Source: Paramarasmius palmivorus
Lineage: Eukaryota > Basidiomycota > Agaricomycetes > Agaricales > Marasmiaceae
Reading direction: 5' to 3'
DNA length: 64,000 bases
Assembly: GCA_037176845.1 (NCBI GenBank)
Contig: JAYKXP010000001.1
Span: forward strand, 1,299,817-1,363,816
In this document: positions 34,911 through 46,385 of the stretch, piece after piece
Layout: each line of letters begins with the position of its first letter
Numbering within the stretch: the stretch's first letter is position 1
The notes under the pieces: model-generated
Told to the model about the DNA's origin: nothing
What the model saw: only the letters and a program-made list of their open reading frames with translations
The model's database searches: none
Program-made: the position numbers and the translations under genes

Positions 34911-35469
34911 CTTTGCCAAACTGGCGTCAGCCTGATGAAGAAATCACCACGCAACAGCACCCACAGCACCCACAGCATGAGTTTTCATGAGTATGATAAT
35001 GTGGCATGATGGATCAGCATGTTGGTGATTGAACAATGCTGTCCGAATCCGTTTAAGTGGACGAAATTGAGGTTCTTCGAGTTGCTAAACTGGAGAAGCT
35101 GAGCAGTAGGTCTGAGATGGATCTTGCGAGAATAGCTTTGTACCCGCGAATAACCATCATTGAAGCATCATCTTTAACACTGGACTTGAAGCTCGATGAA
35201 CAGCTCCATGACATGATACGTTAGTATGTATGCTGCCAGGCTCCAGCTCATGGCTTGAGGACAAGAAGCGATTAGTAATTCCGATACTATTTGCGTACGT
35301 ACAGGTCGGACCTCGGCGAGTGACGTTTGGTGATCACTGATAGTAGACGGTTTACTATAGAGCGTCGACCAGGTGATGAATATTGAATACTAACGTAGTG
35401 AATTTCATGCTCTTGGTCATAGCGCACCTTAGGCCTGCCTCAGATACTTTTTGAGTGAAAAAACCTCGA

Positions 35470-35580
35470 TTGAGGACTATTCGACTCTTGAGGTGCATGG
35501 TGGGAAGAAGAAAGACATCGGCCTCGGCCTCGGCAATTTTGTCATCGTTCCTCGCCTTGCACAACCGCAAATGTCATCCC
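35470..35580. repeat. ERG8-upstream segment shared with the dispersed mosaic repeat
   Basis: GGTGGGAAGAAGAAAGACAT with CGGCCTCGGCAATTTTGTCA and the following CCTTGCACAACCGC block recurs at 40340-40400 (upstream of the second kinase copy), and inverted at 43553-43620 and 43920-43960; a diverged copy lies at 37075-37110. Confidence 0.7.
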
Positions 35581-35730
35581 AGCTGTACTCCATGGCCATA
35601 CCTGCTGTCTCTTCCACAGATAGCCTCTTCCACTGTCTCTTCCATGACAAGTTTTTTCATCTTAATCCCATCTTCGCCGTGAGAAACCCCCGGAAATTGG
35701 TTATGCGGCAGCGAAACTGTTTTGCGTCTT

Positions 35731-35740
35731 GTTATAAAAA
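35731..35740 (+). promoter_or_regulatory. TATA-like element of kinase copy 1
   Basis: GTTATAAAAA about 55 bp upstream of ATG 35792. The equivalent GTTATAAAAC at 40531-40540 precedes the intact copy. Confidence 0.5.
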
Positions 35741-35791
35741 CAGTCGAATCCAAGCACGGCCTTTATATATCCTCATCTTCTCCCCACCACG

Positions 35792-36655
35792 ATGTCCACC
35801 ATCGTATCAGCTCCAGGCAAAGTCCTCGTCGCAGGCGGCTACCTCGTTCTCGATCCAGCTTATTCAGGCGTCGTCGTATCAACTTCCTCAAGATTCTACA
35901 CCGTTATCCGTTCTCAACCTTCTATTCCCGCGAACATCATCCTGGTTCGGTCACCTCAATTCGATGCGGCAGCTTGGACGTATGAGATAAAGGAGAATGG
36001 GGATGTAGAGCCAGCCGAGAGCAAGTGAGTGTGTCGGTCGACTAATCGAAAAGCCTGCTAACAAAAGAAAACAGCATGAGTAAAAACAAATTTGTCCATC
36101 TAGCTCTTCAAAACACCCTAGCACTCGCTTCTCAAATCCATAACGCGCCAGTTAAACTCGAACAAGGGCTAGATATTGGGATTGTTGGAGATAATGATTT
36201 TTATTCTCAACGTGCCGAGGTGCCTTCCTCATCTCCTTCCTTACTCCCTGCCCAATTGACACTACGAAAAACAGCTCGAACGTCTCAGGCTCCCACGAAC
36301 CCTCTCATCGCTCTCTTCCATACGCCCATTTGCACCCCAAGGCCTTCCCTTAGCGCAAGTCCACAAAACAGGTTTAGGCTCATCCGCTGCGCTTATCACT
36401 TCTCTTGTCACCAGGCTTTTACTTCACTTCCGCGTCATACTCTCTCTGGACGACGAGGAGAGTAGGAATCTAACGCATAATACAGCGCAATTCATCCACT
36501 GCCTCGCCCAGGGCAAAGTAGGCAGTGGATTTGACGTTTCGGCGGCGGTTTTTGGGAGTCATTTGTATACGAGGTTTGAGCCGGTAGACGACGGACTTAT
36601 CATCACAATAACGACCAAGCATCCGGCGCGTGAGCGAGCGAGCTCGTTCGAAGGC
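35792..36655 (+). pseudogene. ERG8: Phosphomevalonate kinase, truncated copy
   Basis: Exon 1 (35792-36024) starts MSTIVSAPGKVLVAGGYLVL, nearly identical to the intact copy at 40586. The second exon (SKNKFVHLALQNTLALASQI) and the GHMP region around [13 protein letters not shown] and [20 protein letters not shown] are also kept. At about 36577, right after [10 protein letters not shown], the sequence switches to the dispersed repeat (reading [17 protein letters not shown]) and ends. The missing half contains the C-terminal GHMP domain, so the copy cannot make a full kinase. Splice sites up to the breakpoint look usable and the frame is open, so the truncation appears recent. Confidence 0.85.
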
Positions 36656-37165
36656 TAAAAGATCCATTTTGCGCGTGCGGTATCTCCCCAGTCTGGATAA
36701 CTTGAAGGCAAGTTGAATACATGGACGAAAAACACAGGCTCAAGTACGCACCTAGTAACCTTTCCTTCACGTCAAAAAATCAACGTTGAATCTGACTGTG
36801 TGTACCTCGATTTCAGAGCCAGACGCGTTTCGTTTCAAGAGTTCGAGGTTCCACCGGATGATCTATGGATGATGAATTTGACGATGAAAATGTGTCGTTT
36901 GAAGTGTCAGGCCTCAGGCTTGCATGTATCTTCCAGGTCCCGCCGAGTAGCGAAAACTGCAAGCTCAAGTACGCCCTAGTCACCCCTTCTGCACCTTGCA
37001 AAGTCCTAGTCAACGCTCAATCCAACTGTGTCCCGATTTTCAGACGCGCCTTGAGAGAACTATTTCGAGGGGAACATTGTGGGAAGAAAGACAGTCGGCA
37101 ATTTCGTCATCGTCCGACGAAGTCTTCATCGGAGTTTTCGGACATACTACCAATACTACAGTACG
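36577..37165 (-). repeat. Dispersed mosaic repeat, copy a
   Basis: Contains GACGACGGACTTATCATCAC (with AATAACGACCAAGCATCCGG next), the CTTTCCTTCACGTCAAAAAA segment, TCAGAGCCAGACGCGTTTCG and the ATTTCGAGGGGAACA block. The same blocks recur, in either orientation, at 39.55-40.4, 42.53-42.70, 43.31-43.63, 43.88-44.72, 47.57-48.19 and 51.47-51.69 kb. No coding capacity is evident. Confidence 0.75.
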
Positions 37166-37794
37166 ATCGTTCGCCAAGCCTATTAGTATAATGCGCCCTA
37201 CTCTTAATTCCCATCTACATTTCCATCACATCCTGTAAAACATATCAGCCATCGCGTATTATGCCAGCGGTTGTTACTGCAATAATCGACACGAGCGTTC
37301 CGTTCGAGCGTAAGCGCCTCCTAAGAAGCAGACGGCGACGTGAACGAGGGCGGTGGTGATAAAGAGGATTGCAGTAGCGAGGGAAAGGAAATGCCAGGGG
37401 GGCAAAGGCTCTGAGCTTTTGAAGGAATCGTTCGTTCATGCGGTACGATAGAACGCCCATTGTCAGACTCAAATGAGTCGCTAGAGGCAAAGCATGCTTC
37501 CCGCTAAAAGCTCAAAAGTGAGAACTGTATAGTAGATCCTCGTTTCGATACGATCTACTTACAAGTCAGACCTCGGCGAGTGAGTAGATGGTCTATAGAG
37601 CATCGACCAGGCAATGAATATAATATCGAGGTATCTAAACGCCTGTTGCCGGTCAGAGTTGTGACTTGGAACAGTACTCATTGATCCAGACCGCCAACAT
37701 CCAGGTGTTGACCGATGATTGTTGCGTGATAGACGTGTATAGGATGTGCTCAAGCATCACCATCATTTCTCTTTCTACTCTTGTTCCCGCGTCC

Positions 37795-39112
37795 CTACAC
37801 AGCCCTCCTTACATCTATCATATTACCTGCTGCATCCCAAACCGATTTCCGCAAGAAAACCAAGACGATCAAAAGGCTGGGGTAGATACTCTTCAGGTAA
37901 CGACGAGGCCTCGGGTCAGCGCGTGCTTTCTGGCAGATAGGCACTCACCGTAAAGCCCAGTGAAGAGGCAAGAGCGATGTTATATGCAATTAACCGCGAA
38001 AAAGATTCATCAATGGGCGAGCGATATATGACATTGGTTATTATGCCACCAACGATCTGGAAGCCTGTCATGATTAGCAATGCTAGGATGAATGAGAAGA
38101 CTTACCTGGAATGCTGTATATACAATTCCGCTCTCCAGCACAAGCATTAGAACCTGCTGATGGCGGGTTGGGGATTGCCCAACATCATAGAAGTATGCAC
38201 ACATGGCCTTTCGATGGAGCCTGTATCAAGCTATCAACTTTGCCCATTCAGGATCACGCCTATAACTTGATACTTGCCAGATATAATAGCCTATCGAGGC
38301 GTTCGTAGCCAGATTTGTAGCACACGAAAGACCGAATGCAAGCTTGGTGGAGAGGAAAACTGGCACTGTGAGGAACTCTGTTGAAGAATGGTTGGCTTGT
38401 AAGATTACGAATACACTCTCCAACAGCACGTCAACTTGATAATACGGTTTCAGAACAGAGACCGCAAAGTCTGAAGACTGATCAAACAAACCTGATGTAC
38501 AAAATAAGAGTATTCCAGGGATGTAAACCATCCTTGGTTTATGTCTCCACAAGACGAAGGCTCTCCAGAACATGATAGTGTCACCAACTACAACCTATAA
38601 AGTATGATCGCTATCAGAATGCGACATGAATATCTAGAGCCTCACATTGAAGAATACGGGAACCATGAACCATGCCAGCCTTTTCAAGCGTGAATATTGG
38701 TGGAAAGGGCGAAGGTTATGACAATTTGAGATGATGAGTCCATCCAGAAACAATTGTGCAGCCGTTGCTGCAACTACTAGTGTCGACGAGATCGTCATCA
38801 AGAGGGTCGCTATGAGAAGAAAGACTCTTCCTTTCGGAATGGAGGTCGGGGAAGCAGTATTATCTTTTGGACGCCTGTTATGATAGTTTATGAGACAAAA
38901 AGCACACTCTAACTGGTCTGACTCACCACAAGATAGTTACACATATCCACTGAAGAATGAGCTGTGCACCTGAAAGGCTCGATGAAGCTGATGAAAAACT
39001 TGCTGCAAAGGTATTACAGACCATAAGGAATGACCCCGACTAGGAGAGCGGCTGTGTTAACGATGACGTCCTGTCCAAAAAACGGCAGGTCGTTACAAAG
39101 CTTGGCTGGCAT
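37795..39112 (-). CDS. Seven-TM Agaricomycete protein, copy B
   Basis: Start at 39112: MPAKLCNDLPFFGQDVIVNT. Exons join through IPYG|AQLILQWICVTILW, RPKDNTASPTSIPKGRVFLL, IATLLMTISSTLVVAATAAQ, DTIMFWRAFVLWRHKPRMVY, IPGILLFCTSGLF, FLSTKLAFGLSCATNLATNA with SIGYYIWQ, and RHQQVLMLVLESGIVYTAF. It ends SIYPSLLIVLVFLRKSVWDA with AGNMIDVRRAV, stop at 37795-37797. All seven helices and the C-terminal motif are present, so this is a complete copy. It is divergent from the kinase gene on its right, exactly as copy A is from the truncated kinase, which marks a duplicated two-gene unit. It also resembles copy C, which is inverted. No function is known for the family. Confidence 0.72.
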
Positions 39113-39150
39113 GCTGGGAAGTGAGAACAGGATTCTGCGGTACTCTGGAG

Positions 39151-39158
39151 TTATATAG
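39151..39158 (-). promoter_or_regulatory. TATA box of 7TM copy B
   Basis: TATATAAC on the minus strand, about 40 bp upstream of ATG 39112, conserved with copies A and C. Confidence 0.5.
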
Positions 39159-39544
39159 CTTTATCAAGTTGCCGTTAGCCTGATGAAGAAACGATCACGC
39201 ATAGCATGAGTTTCATGATAGCCAAACTTAGAAGCCCTCCACGAAGAAATATCAAGGGCTTCCGTATAAGGATATCGATGGATTGGTATGTAGGCAATTG
39301 GATGATGTTGCTCAGAATCCATTCGAGTGGACGAAATTGAGGTTCTGAGAAGTAGGTCAGCAGTAGGTCTGGGATGGCTGAGGTCGCATCAAATCGGTCG
39401 ATAATATAAGAGAAGTCGAAGAAACCATCATATTTGCTGCTACCCACGATGAGCAGCCTAATAGGCATGACAACCGCATCAACTTGAAAGTTCACTCAGC
39501 GGGAGTTGTGTGACGCAGTCCTGTGATAGTGTACCGGTAGCGGT

Positions 39545-40400
39545 GTTAGAAAATAGAAGCATCGTAGTCAGCCGTCAGGACTCGTAACAATATCATGACG
39601 GTGCATCTTGATTCGCACCGGCACGGACTCCACAGAGGGTCCCAACAGCACCTATATGTAGTAAACACAAACTTGCGCTCATGGGTAAGGTTAGGTAAGA
39701 ATAACTTCCCCGGGAGGATGATATTGACGGCGGCTCTACGAAGGCAGGAGGACCATGATCATCAGATGCAGGACATAACACCCAGGCGCATTTGGAAGTA
39801 GCAGTGCTTCGGAATACAATCTCTAATAAGCTGCGGATTAAGTAGATTAGGTATAGTAGGCTATAGACGACGGACCTATCATCATGATAACGACCGAGCA
39901 TCCGGCGCGTTGGCGAGCAAACTCATTCGAAGGCTCACAATATCCGAGTCGGTCACGGATCCAATTTGCGCGTGCGGTATCTTACCAGTCTGAATATCCT
40001 GAAGACGAGTTGAATACATGCACGAAAAACGCAGGCTCAATTACGCACCCAGTGCACGATAAATGACCTTTCCTTCACGTCAAAAAATCAATGTTGAATC
40101 TGACCGTGTGTACCTCAGTTTCAGAGCCAGACGCGTTTTGCGTTTCGAGAGTTTGAGGTTCCGCCGGATGATATATGAGTAATAAATTTTTCGTTGAAAA
40201 AAGTGTCGCTTAAAGCTTCAGGCTTGCATATATCTTCCAGGTCTTGAATAGCGAGAATAACTTGGGGACGTCGAACTGCGTCCCAAGTTCCTGCGCCAGA
40301 CGCGCCCCGATACTTGAATGAGAGTTATTTCGAGAGGAACATGGTGGGAAGAAGAAAGACATCGGCCTCGGCAATTTTGTTCCTCGCCTTGCACAACCGC
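39545..40400 (-). repeat. Dispersed mosaic repeat, copy b
   Basis: Longest left-hand copy: GCATCTTGATTCGCACCGGC, the CGCTCATGGGTAAGGTTAGG block, TGACGGCGGCTCTACGAAGG, CGACGGACCTATCATCATGA, CCTTTCCTTCACGTCAAAAA, and the kinase-upstream AGAAGAAAGACATCGG segment. It runs right up to the promoter of the intact kinase gene. Confidence 0.75.
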
Positions 40401-40530
40401 AAATGTCATCCCAGCTGTACTCCATGGCCATACCTGCTGTCTTCTCTCTCAATTCACTCTTTCAATCCCATCTTCACCGTGAGAAACACCCGGAAATTGG
40501 TTATGCGGCAGCGGAACTGCTTTGCGTCTT

Positions 40531-40540
40531 GTTATAAAAC
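40531..40540 (+). promoter_or_regulatory. TATA-like element of intact ERG8
   Basis: GTTATAAAAC about 50 bp upstream of the ATG; the same element is conserved before the truncated copy. Confidence 0.5.
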
Positions 40541-40585
40541 GAGCACGGCCGTTACCCTCACCCACTCCTTCCTCTCCCCACCACG

Positions 40586-42335
40586 ATGTCCACCATCGTC
40601 TCAGCTCCAGGCAAAGTCCTCGTTGCAGGCGGCTACCTTGTTCTCGATCCAGCTTACTCAGGCGTCGTTGTATCAACTTCCTCAAGATTCTACACCGTTA
40701 TCCGTTCTCAGCCCTCTGTTCCCGCGGATACTATCTTGGTTCGGTCACCTCAATTCGATGCGGCGGCTTGGACGTATGAGATAAAGGAGAATGGGGATGT
40801 AGAGCCAGCCGAGAGCAAGTGAGTGTGTCGGTCGATTAATCGAAAAGCCTACTAACAAAAGAAAACTTGAACCAGCACGAGTAAAAACAAATTCGTCCAT
40901 CTAGCTCTCCAAAACACCCTAGCACTCGCTTCTCAAATCCATAACGCGCCGGTTAAACTCGAACAAGGGCTAGATATCGCGATTGTTGGAGATAATGATT
41001 TTTATTCTCAACGTGCCGAGGTACCTTCTTCATCTCTTCATACCTCCCACAACACCACTGATGCGCCCCAAATAACAGCTCGAACGCCTCAAGCTCCCAC
41101 GAACCCTTTCATCGCTCTCTTCCATACGCCCATTTGCACCCCAAGGCCTTCCCTTATCGCAAGTCCACAAAACAGGTTTAGGTTCATCCGCTGCGCTCAT
41201 CACGTCTCTCGTTACTGGGCTCCTTCTGCACTTCCACGTTATACCTTCCCTAGACGACGAGAGTAACAGAAACCTTGCACACAACACAGCGCAATTCATA
41301 CATTGCCTCGCCCAGGGCAAAGTAGGCAGCGGATTCGACGTGTCAGCTGCTGTTTTTGGGAGTCATTTGTATACGAGGTTTGAGCCGGGTGTTTTGAGTG
41401 GATTAATGGAGGTGTGTTCCTTCTCTTTTTCTCTTTGTGGGTTGGCTGATGGTGTGTTTAGGGTACACAAGCTAGTTCTCTCGCCACAGTCCTCGCGCCG
41501 AGCAACAAATCATGGAACCACAAAATCCAAGAATTCAAACTGCCTCCTCTTACGAGGATCATGCTAGCGGATGTGGATGCTGGGAGTGATACGCCTTCGC
41601 TCGTTGGGAAGGTGCTTAAATGGCGTAAGGAGAACCCAGCCGAAGGCATGTCTCTTCTCTTCTTTTCTCCTCTTTTTGGCGACTGACGGGCTGGGCAGCA
41701 AACGACCTATGGAACGCGATCGACAAGAAAAACATGGAATTGGCTTCTACGTTGTTACGTTTATCGGAGTTGTACGACACCAACTCGGAGACGTATACGA
41801 AAGCGGTGGAGAGGTTGGCTGTTGTTCCTGCTGCTGAGGTACCCCTTGTCTTCCCTTTTCACCCCTTCCTCTGCTTATACCTCGCCGTAGTGGTCAACCA
41901 ACGCCTCAGACGAAGTCACCAAGACGTTTGTTCAAGCACATGAGATAACTCAAGCCATCCGCGCACTAATGCGCACCATGTCAACCGCCACATCCGTACC
42001 CATCGAACCAGCCGAACAAACACGTCTTTTAGACGCGTGCCTCGGCCAAAAAGGTGTACTGGGTGGTGGTGTACCTGGTGGTACGTCTATTTCTTCTCCT
42101 CTTCCCTTCCTTTCTTATAAGCAGAGACTAACGCACGCACGCAGCTGGCGGCTACGACGCCATCTACCTCCTAGTCCTCGACACTCCCTCCGTCGTGCAG
42201 GGTGTGGACAACCTTTGGGCTGGGTATGAAGAGTTGGGGGTGTCGCCGCTTAATGCGGTTGAGAGTAAAAGAAAGGGTGTGAGAGTTGAGGTGTTGGATG
42301 CGGTGAAGGGGTTGGGGGAGGCGATAGAGGCGTAG
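40586..42335 (+). CDS. ERG8: Phosphomevalonate kinase (intact copy)
   Basis: Converts 5-phosphomevalonate plus ATP to mevalonate diphosphate in the sterol/isoprenoid pathway. N-terminus MSTIVSAPGKVLVAGGYLVL with the GHMP first motif; [25 protein letters not shown] is the GHMP ATP-binding loop; [16 protein letters not shown] follows; RIMLADVDAGSDTPSLVGKV and WRKENPAE mid-way; GVLGGGVPGAGGYDAIYLLV is the third GHMP motif (spliced at about 42080-42145). It ends VEVLDAVKGLGEAIEA with TAG at 42333-42335. Seven or so short introns, all GT-AG. The gene is single-copy and essential in yeasts; here it is the only full copy in the window, since the one at 35.8 kb is cut off. It is divergently arranged with 7TM copy B, with repeat b in between. 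Confidence 0.92.
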
Positions 42336-42579
42336 AGATAAGTAGACTGGGAAGTTAATGTATGTATGTATTTTATCTAGACGTTTTGGTTGTAGACGGA
42401 TATGGGTTTTCAAGGGCCTTTTGTTTTTTCGGTGGTGGCGGTCAGCGCGCACATCGGGGAAAATAAATTGCAACTCGGATACAACTGCTCTACAGGTTTT
42501 GAAATCTAGATTCTCCGGATGGCTGCGGAGGTGGCAGGTTGGGTAAAAGCCCTTAGCCAGTCGTCGTTGTTCGTACCTA

Positions 42580-42680
42580 GAAGTGATACCTCTTTCGGGA
42601 GATGATCAATGGTGATGTTGACGGCAGCTCTAGCCTCTACGAAGGTACAAGAGCCCATGATCTTGATGTTGATGAGTAAC
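42580..42680 (-). repeat. Dispersed mosaic repeat, fragment c
   Basis: CGGGAGATGATCAATGGTGA with TGTTGACGGCAGCTCTAGC and CTACGAAGGTACAAGAGCCC then CATGATC matches the 39.71-39.77 kb part of copy b in the same orientation. Confidence 0.6.
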
Positions 42681-42839
42681 GAGTTTGGAGATGACGGTGG
42701 TGGTTGACACCCAATTCTCTTCTCTTCTGTTACATTCTACTTCTCAACTGTATATTTCGTTTCCTTCTATACCCCAGCTAGTCAGAGATACGCTATTAAA
42801 GTATTCCTTGTATATGTGGCTTTGGCTTTAGCGGACATA

Positions 42840-42990
42840 ACACTCCAAGCGCGGCAAGAGCGCCCGTTAGCGCCCAAAAATCTCCTTCCCGAAAAGGGCC
42901 GGTATAATCCGGAGTCCGGACCAAACCTAAAACTGGACAGCTGTTCGGTAACTCCCGACGGGCCCTTTTGATGGTCAACTCATATCTAGC
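42840..42990. repeat. GC-rich block sharing ACAGCTGTTCGGTA with 61.73 kb
   Basis: Contains CCGGAGTCCGGAC (near-palindrome) and GGACAGCTGTTCGGTAACTC; the second shares 14-16 bases with 61729-61746 (ACAGCTGTTCGGTACCTCCC). Confidence 0.5.
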
Positions 42991-43317
42991 TCGAGCGATA
43001 TCGAGTCCGCCTATAGTGGGGAGACTAATGGTCAACAGTGGAATCGTTTGCGGTGTGCACCGCTGTCTCCGCGTGCGGATCCACGAAGAGTGTCTTCGAG
43101 ATGAGATGTTTGACAGGACGACGGATTCGGGATAGGAATAGGCCTAGGTGTGATCTTCCCTATTGCTTTTCTTTGGAGATGGCATTGGCTCACTCTCCTG
43201 CAGCCAGTCTGATAATCAATGAAACCCAGTCTGGACTTGCTTGCAACCCGATATCAATCGAGGTCTTCCGAGCCTTACCTGCTCATTGGATCCCTCCTAC
43301 CAACCTCTGGCGCAACT

Positions 43318-43630
43318 CAAAGATGGGTGCGTAATATTCAACTCGTCTTCAAGCTATCCGTGCTACTCAAGACCGGGAAGATACACGTATGCCTGAAGCT
43401 TCAAGCGATCTTTTCCCCTACATTCAGTACTTGCTGGTTGAAACTTTTTGCGACCTTGTTGATCGTAGCTCTTTTAGCTTCGTAAAGCCGCCGTCAATAC
43501 CGTCATAGATCACCTTCCGGGGAAGTATCGCTTTTACATACGGTTGGCGGTCGTTGTGCAAGGCGAGGAACGATGACAAAATTGCCGATGTCGCTGTCTT
43601 TCTTCTTCTTCCCACCATGTTCCGCTCGAA
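43318..43630 (+). repeat. Dispersed mosaic repeat, copy d
   Basis: ATATTCAACTCGTCTTCAAG, then GCCGCCGTCAATACCGTCAT, GGGGAAGTATCGCTTTTACA, then GCAAGGCGAGGAACGATGAC and TTCTTCTTCTTCCCACCATG. Orientation is opposite to copies a and b. It joins the cytosolic-repeat body directly to the kinase-upstream segment. Confidence 0.65.
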
Positions 43631-43884
43631 CGGTTCTCAATCAAGTATCCTACGCTCGACAAAGTTATCAACGCGCTCAAAGAACAGGGTATCAAAGAAT
43701 TCGGTGCAACATTGAACAGGGTACAGTCATCCACCGCAAATCCACCGCTCCTTGGCGTACTCAAATTCGGGATGCCTCGATGCCAACTTGGTGCTCGTAT
43801 ATCAAGCTTAAGTTGTGCGTTGTGTTGAGGAGCCAACTGTAACTAGTTAGATATACCTGCTTGACTGCTTGAACGATTGTATTG

Positions 43885-44720
43885 GTATGTCCGAAAACTC
43901 CGATTCGGAGACTCCGTCGGAAATTGCCGAGGTGTCTTTCTTCTTCCCCATGTTCCTCTCGAATAGCTCTCTCAAAGTGCGTCTGGCGCAGGAAAAAAAA
44001 CGGGGCACACTTGGATTGAGCGTTTGACTAGGACTTCTTAACGTGCAGAAGGGGTGACTAGGGCGTACTTGAGCTTACAGTTTTCGCTACTCGGCGGGAC
44101 CTGGAACCTGACGCTCCAAACGACACATTTTCATCGTCAAATTCATCACTCATATATCATCCGGTGGAACCTCAAACTCTCGAAACGAAACGCGTCTGGC
44201 TCTGAAATTGAGGTACACACAGTCAGATTCAACATTGATTTTTTGACGTGAAGGAAAGGTTACTAGGTGCGTACTTGAGGCTGTGTTTTTCGTCCATGTA
44301 TTCAACTTGCCTTCAAGCTATCCAGACTGGGAAGATACCGCATGCGCAAAATGGATCTGTTAGCCTTTGAACGAGTTTGCTCGTCAACGCGCCGGATGCT
44401 TGGTCGTTATTGTGATGATAGGTCCGTCGTCTATAGCCTGCTATACATAATCCAACCCGCAGCTTATTAGAGACTGTATTCCGAAGCACTTCCACATGCG
44501 CCTGGGTGTTATGTATGTCCTGCATTCGATGATCATGATTCTCCTGTCTTCGTAGAGCCGCCGTCAACATCATCATCGATGATGATCATCTCCCGAGGAA
44601 GTATTGCTATTGTATACGGCCTGTGATGGTCGTTGCTTCTTACCCAACCTAACCCATGAGCGCAGGACTGTGATTACTACATATGGGTGCTATTGCGGAG
44701 CAGGTGCAAAGCTATTCTCG
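43885..44720 (+). repeat. Dispersed mosaic repeat, copy e
   Basis: Starts CCGAAAACTCCGATTCGGAG, then GAGGTGTCTTTCTTCTTCCC, GACCTGGAAC..., TTTTTTGACGTGAAGGAAAG, CGCCGGATGCTTGGTCGTTA, GTAGAGCCGCCGTCAACATC, GATCATCTCCCGAGGAAGTA and CCTAACCCATGAGCGCAGGA. It is the inverted counterpart of copies a and b and the most complete copy seen. Confidence 0.75.
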
Positions 44721-45007
44721 CAAGGTGACCACGATGTGATGCCACTATCCATCTTAGACCTACTACTGCTCAGAGCTACTTCTCCAGTTTAGCAACTCGA
44801 AGAACCTAAATGATCGATCACTTGAACGGATTCTGAGCAACATCATCCAATTGCCGACATGCTAATCCATCACGCGATATTATTATACGAAAGCCCTTGA
44901 TATTTTTTTGCGGAGGGCTTCTAAGTTTGGTTATCATGGAAACTCATGCTGTGCGTAATCGTCAAGTGATCGTTTCTTCATGAGGCTAACCCCAATTTGA
45001 TGAAGCC

Positions 45008-45014
45008 ATATAAC
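45008..45014 (+). promoter_or_regulatory. TATA box of 7TM copy C
   Basis: ATATAAC about 42 bp upstream of ATG 45056, conserved with copies A and B. Confidence 0.5.
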
Positions 45015-45055
45015 TGCAGAGCACGTTGGAATCCGCCCTTTTCTCAAAGCCCAGC

Positions 45056-46385
45056 ATGTCAGCCGAGTTTACAGGTCTTTGTGACGCTCTGCCATCTTTT
45101 GGACAGTCCGTCATTTATAACACCGCCGCTCTCGTAGTTGTGGCCATTCCCTATGGTCTGTAATACCTTCGTAGCAAGTTGTTCGTCAGCTTCATCAAGC
45201 CTTTTAGGTGCACAACTCATTCTTCAGTGGATATGCACAACTATTTTGTGGTGAGTCAGACCAGTTAGAGCATACTTTTTGCCATCTCATATATATTATC
45301 ATAACAGGCGTCCAGAAGATAAAGCTACTTCCCCGACCTCGGTTCCGAGAGCAAGAGTCTTTCTTCTCACAGCGACCCTCCTGATGACGATCTCGTCGAC
45401 ATTCGTCGTTGCAGTAACAGTCGCACGACTGATTTTGAATGGACTCATCATCTCAAACTGTCATAACTCTCACAGTTTTTACCAATATTCTCTCTTGGAA
45501 GAGTTAGCCTGGTTAACGATACCCGTGTTTTTCAATGTGAGCCCAAAACATTTATGTCGCGTTCTGACAGTGATCACACCTTGTAGGCTTTGGTTGGTGA
45601 TACTATCGTGTTCTGGAGAGCATTCATGTTGTGGAAGCATAAACGAAGGATGGTTTATATCCCTGGGGTACTCCTCTTTTTCACGGCAGGTTTGTTCACT
45701 GTTCAGATTTTGCGCTTTCTGTTCTAAAATAGTTTCATCAAGTTGACATGCTGTTGGAGACTGTGCTCTTAATCTTGCAAATCGATCGTTTTGCAGAGTT
45801 TGTTATGCCATCTTTCCTCTCCGTCAATGTTGCATTCGGTCTTTCGTGTGCTACAAATCTGGCTACGAATGCATCAATGGGATATTATATTTGGCGAGTT
45901 TCAAGTTCTAGTTCTACTAGGTGTGGTCCTGGGTGGGAACTGACGGTTTGATGGTATAGGCTTCACCGAAAGGCTATGCGTGCATACCTGTATGCTGGGA
46001 AATCCCCAAATCACCATCAGCGGATTCTAATGCTCATATTCGAGAGCGGAATCATATATACAATGATCGTTGTAAGTGTTCCCTGGGCCATTCATCTAAA
46101 CAATGTTAACAGTGTCGCGCTTCCAGATTGTCAGTGGCATAGCTGCTATGATATCCGTGTCACACAGGCGTGAATCCTTTTCATGGTCAATGGCATATTG
46201 GATCACTGTTACCTTTTCACTGGGCTTTATGGTGAGTGCCTGTCTATCAGAAAGCACGCGCTGACCTGAGGCCTTGTCATTACCTGAAGAGTATCTACCC
46301 CAGCCTTTTGATCGTCTCGGTTTTCTTGCGGAAATCAGTCTGGGATGCAGCGGGGAATATAATAGAAGTAAGGAGGGCTGTGTAG
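45056..46385 (+). CDS. Seven-TM Agaricomycete protein, copy C
   Basis: Start MSAEFTGLCDALPSFGQSVI; splices through IPYG|AQLILQWICTTILW, RPEDKATSPTSVPRARVFLL, TATLLMTISSTFVVAVTVAR, LILNGLIISNCHNSHSFYQY, DTIVFWRAFMLWKHKRRMVY, IPGVLLFFTAGLF, FLSVNVAFGLSCATNLATNA with SMGYYIWRV, HHQRILMLIFESGIIYTMIV, IVSGIAAMISVSHRRESFSW, and ends SIYPSLLIVSVFLRKSVWDA with AGNIIEVRRAV (TAG 46383-46385). Complete, seven helices. Strongly similar to copies A and B but inverted; its upstream 44.75-44.87 kb also matches the upstream of copy A (35.06-35.13 kb) in reverse complement, so a whole block was copied and inverted. Confidence 0.75.

Larger units (their letters stand above)
42336..45055. other. Repeat-rich intergenic region
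   Basis: No gene is supported. It holds mosaic-repeat pieces c, d and e and a GC-rich block (42840-42990) that shares ACAGCTGTTCGGTA with 61.73 kb. A patch at 43640-43790 reads briefly like protein (YPTLDKVINALKEQGIKEFG in one frame) but is flanked by repeat and stops. Confidence 0.6.
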
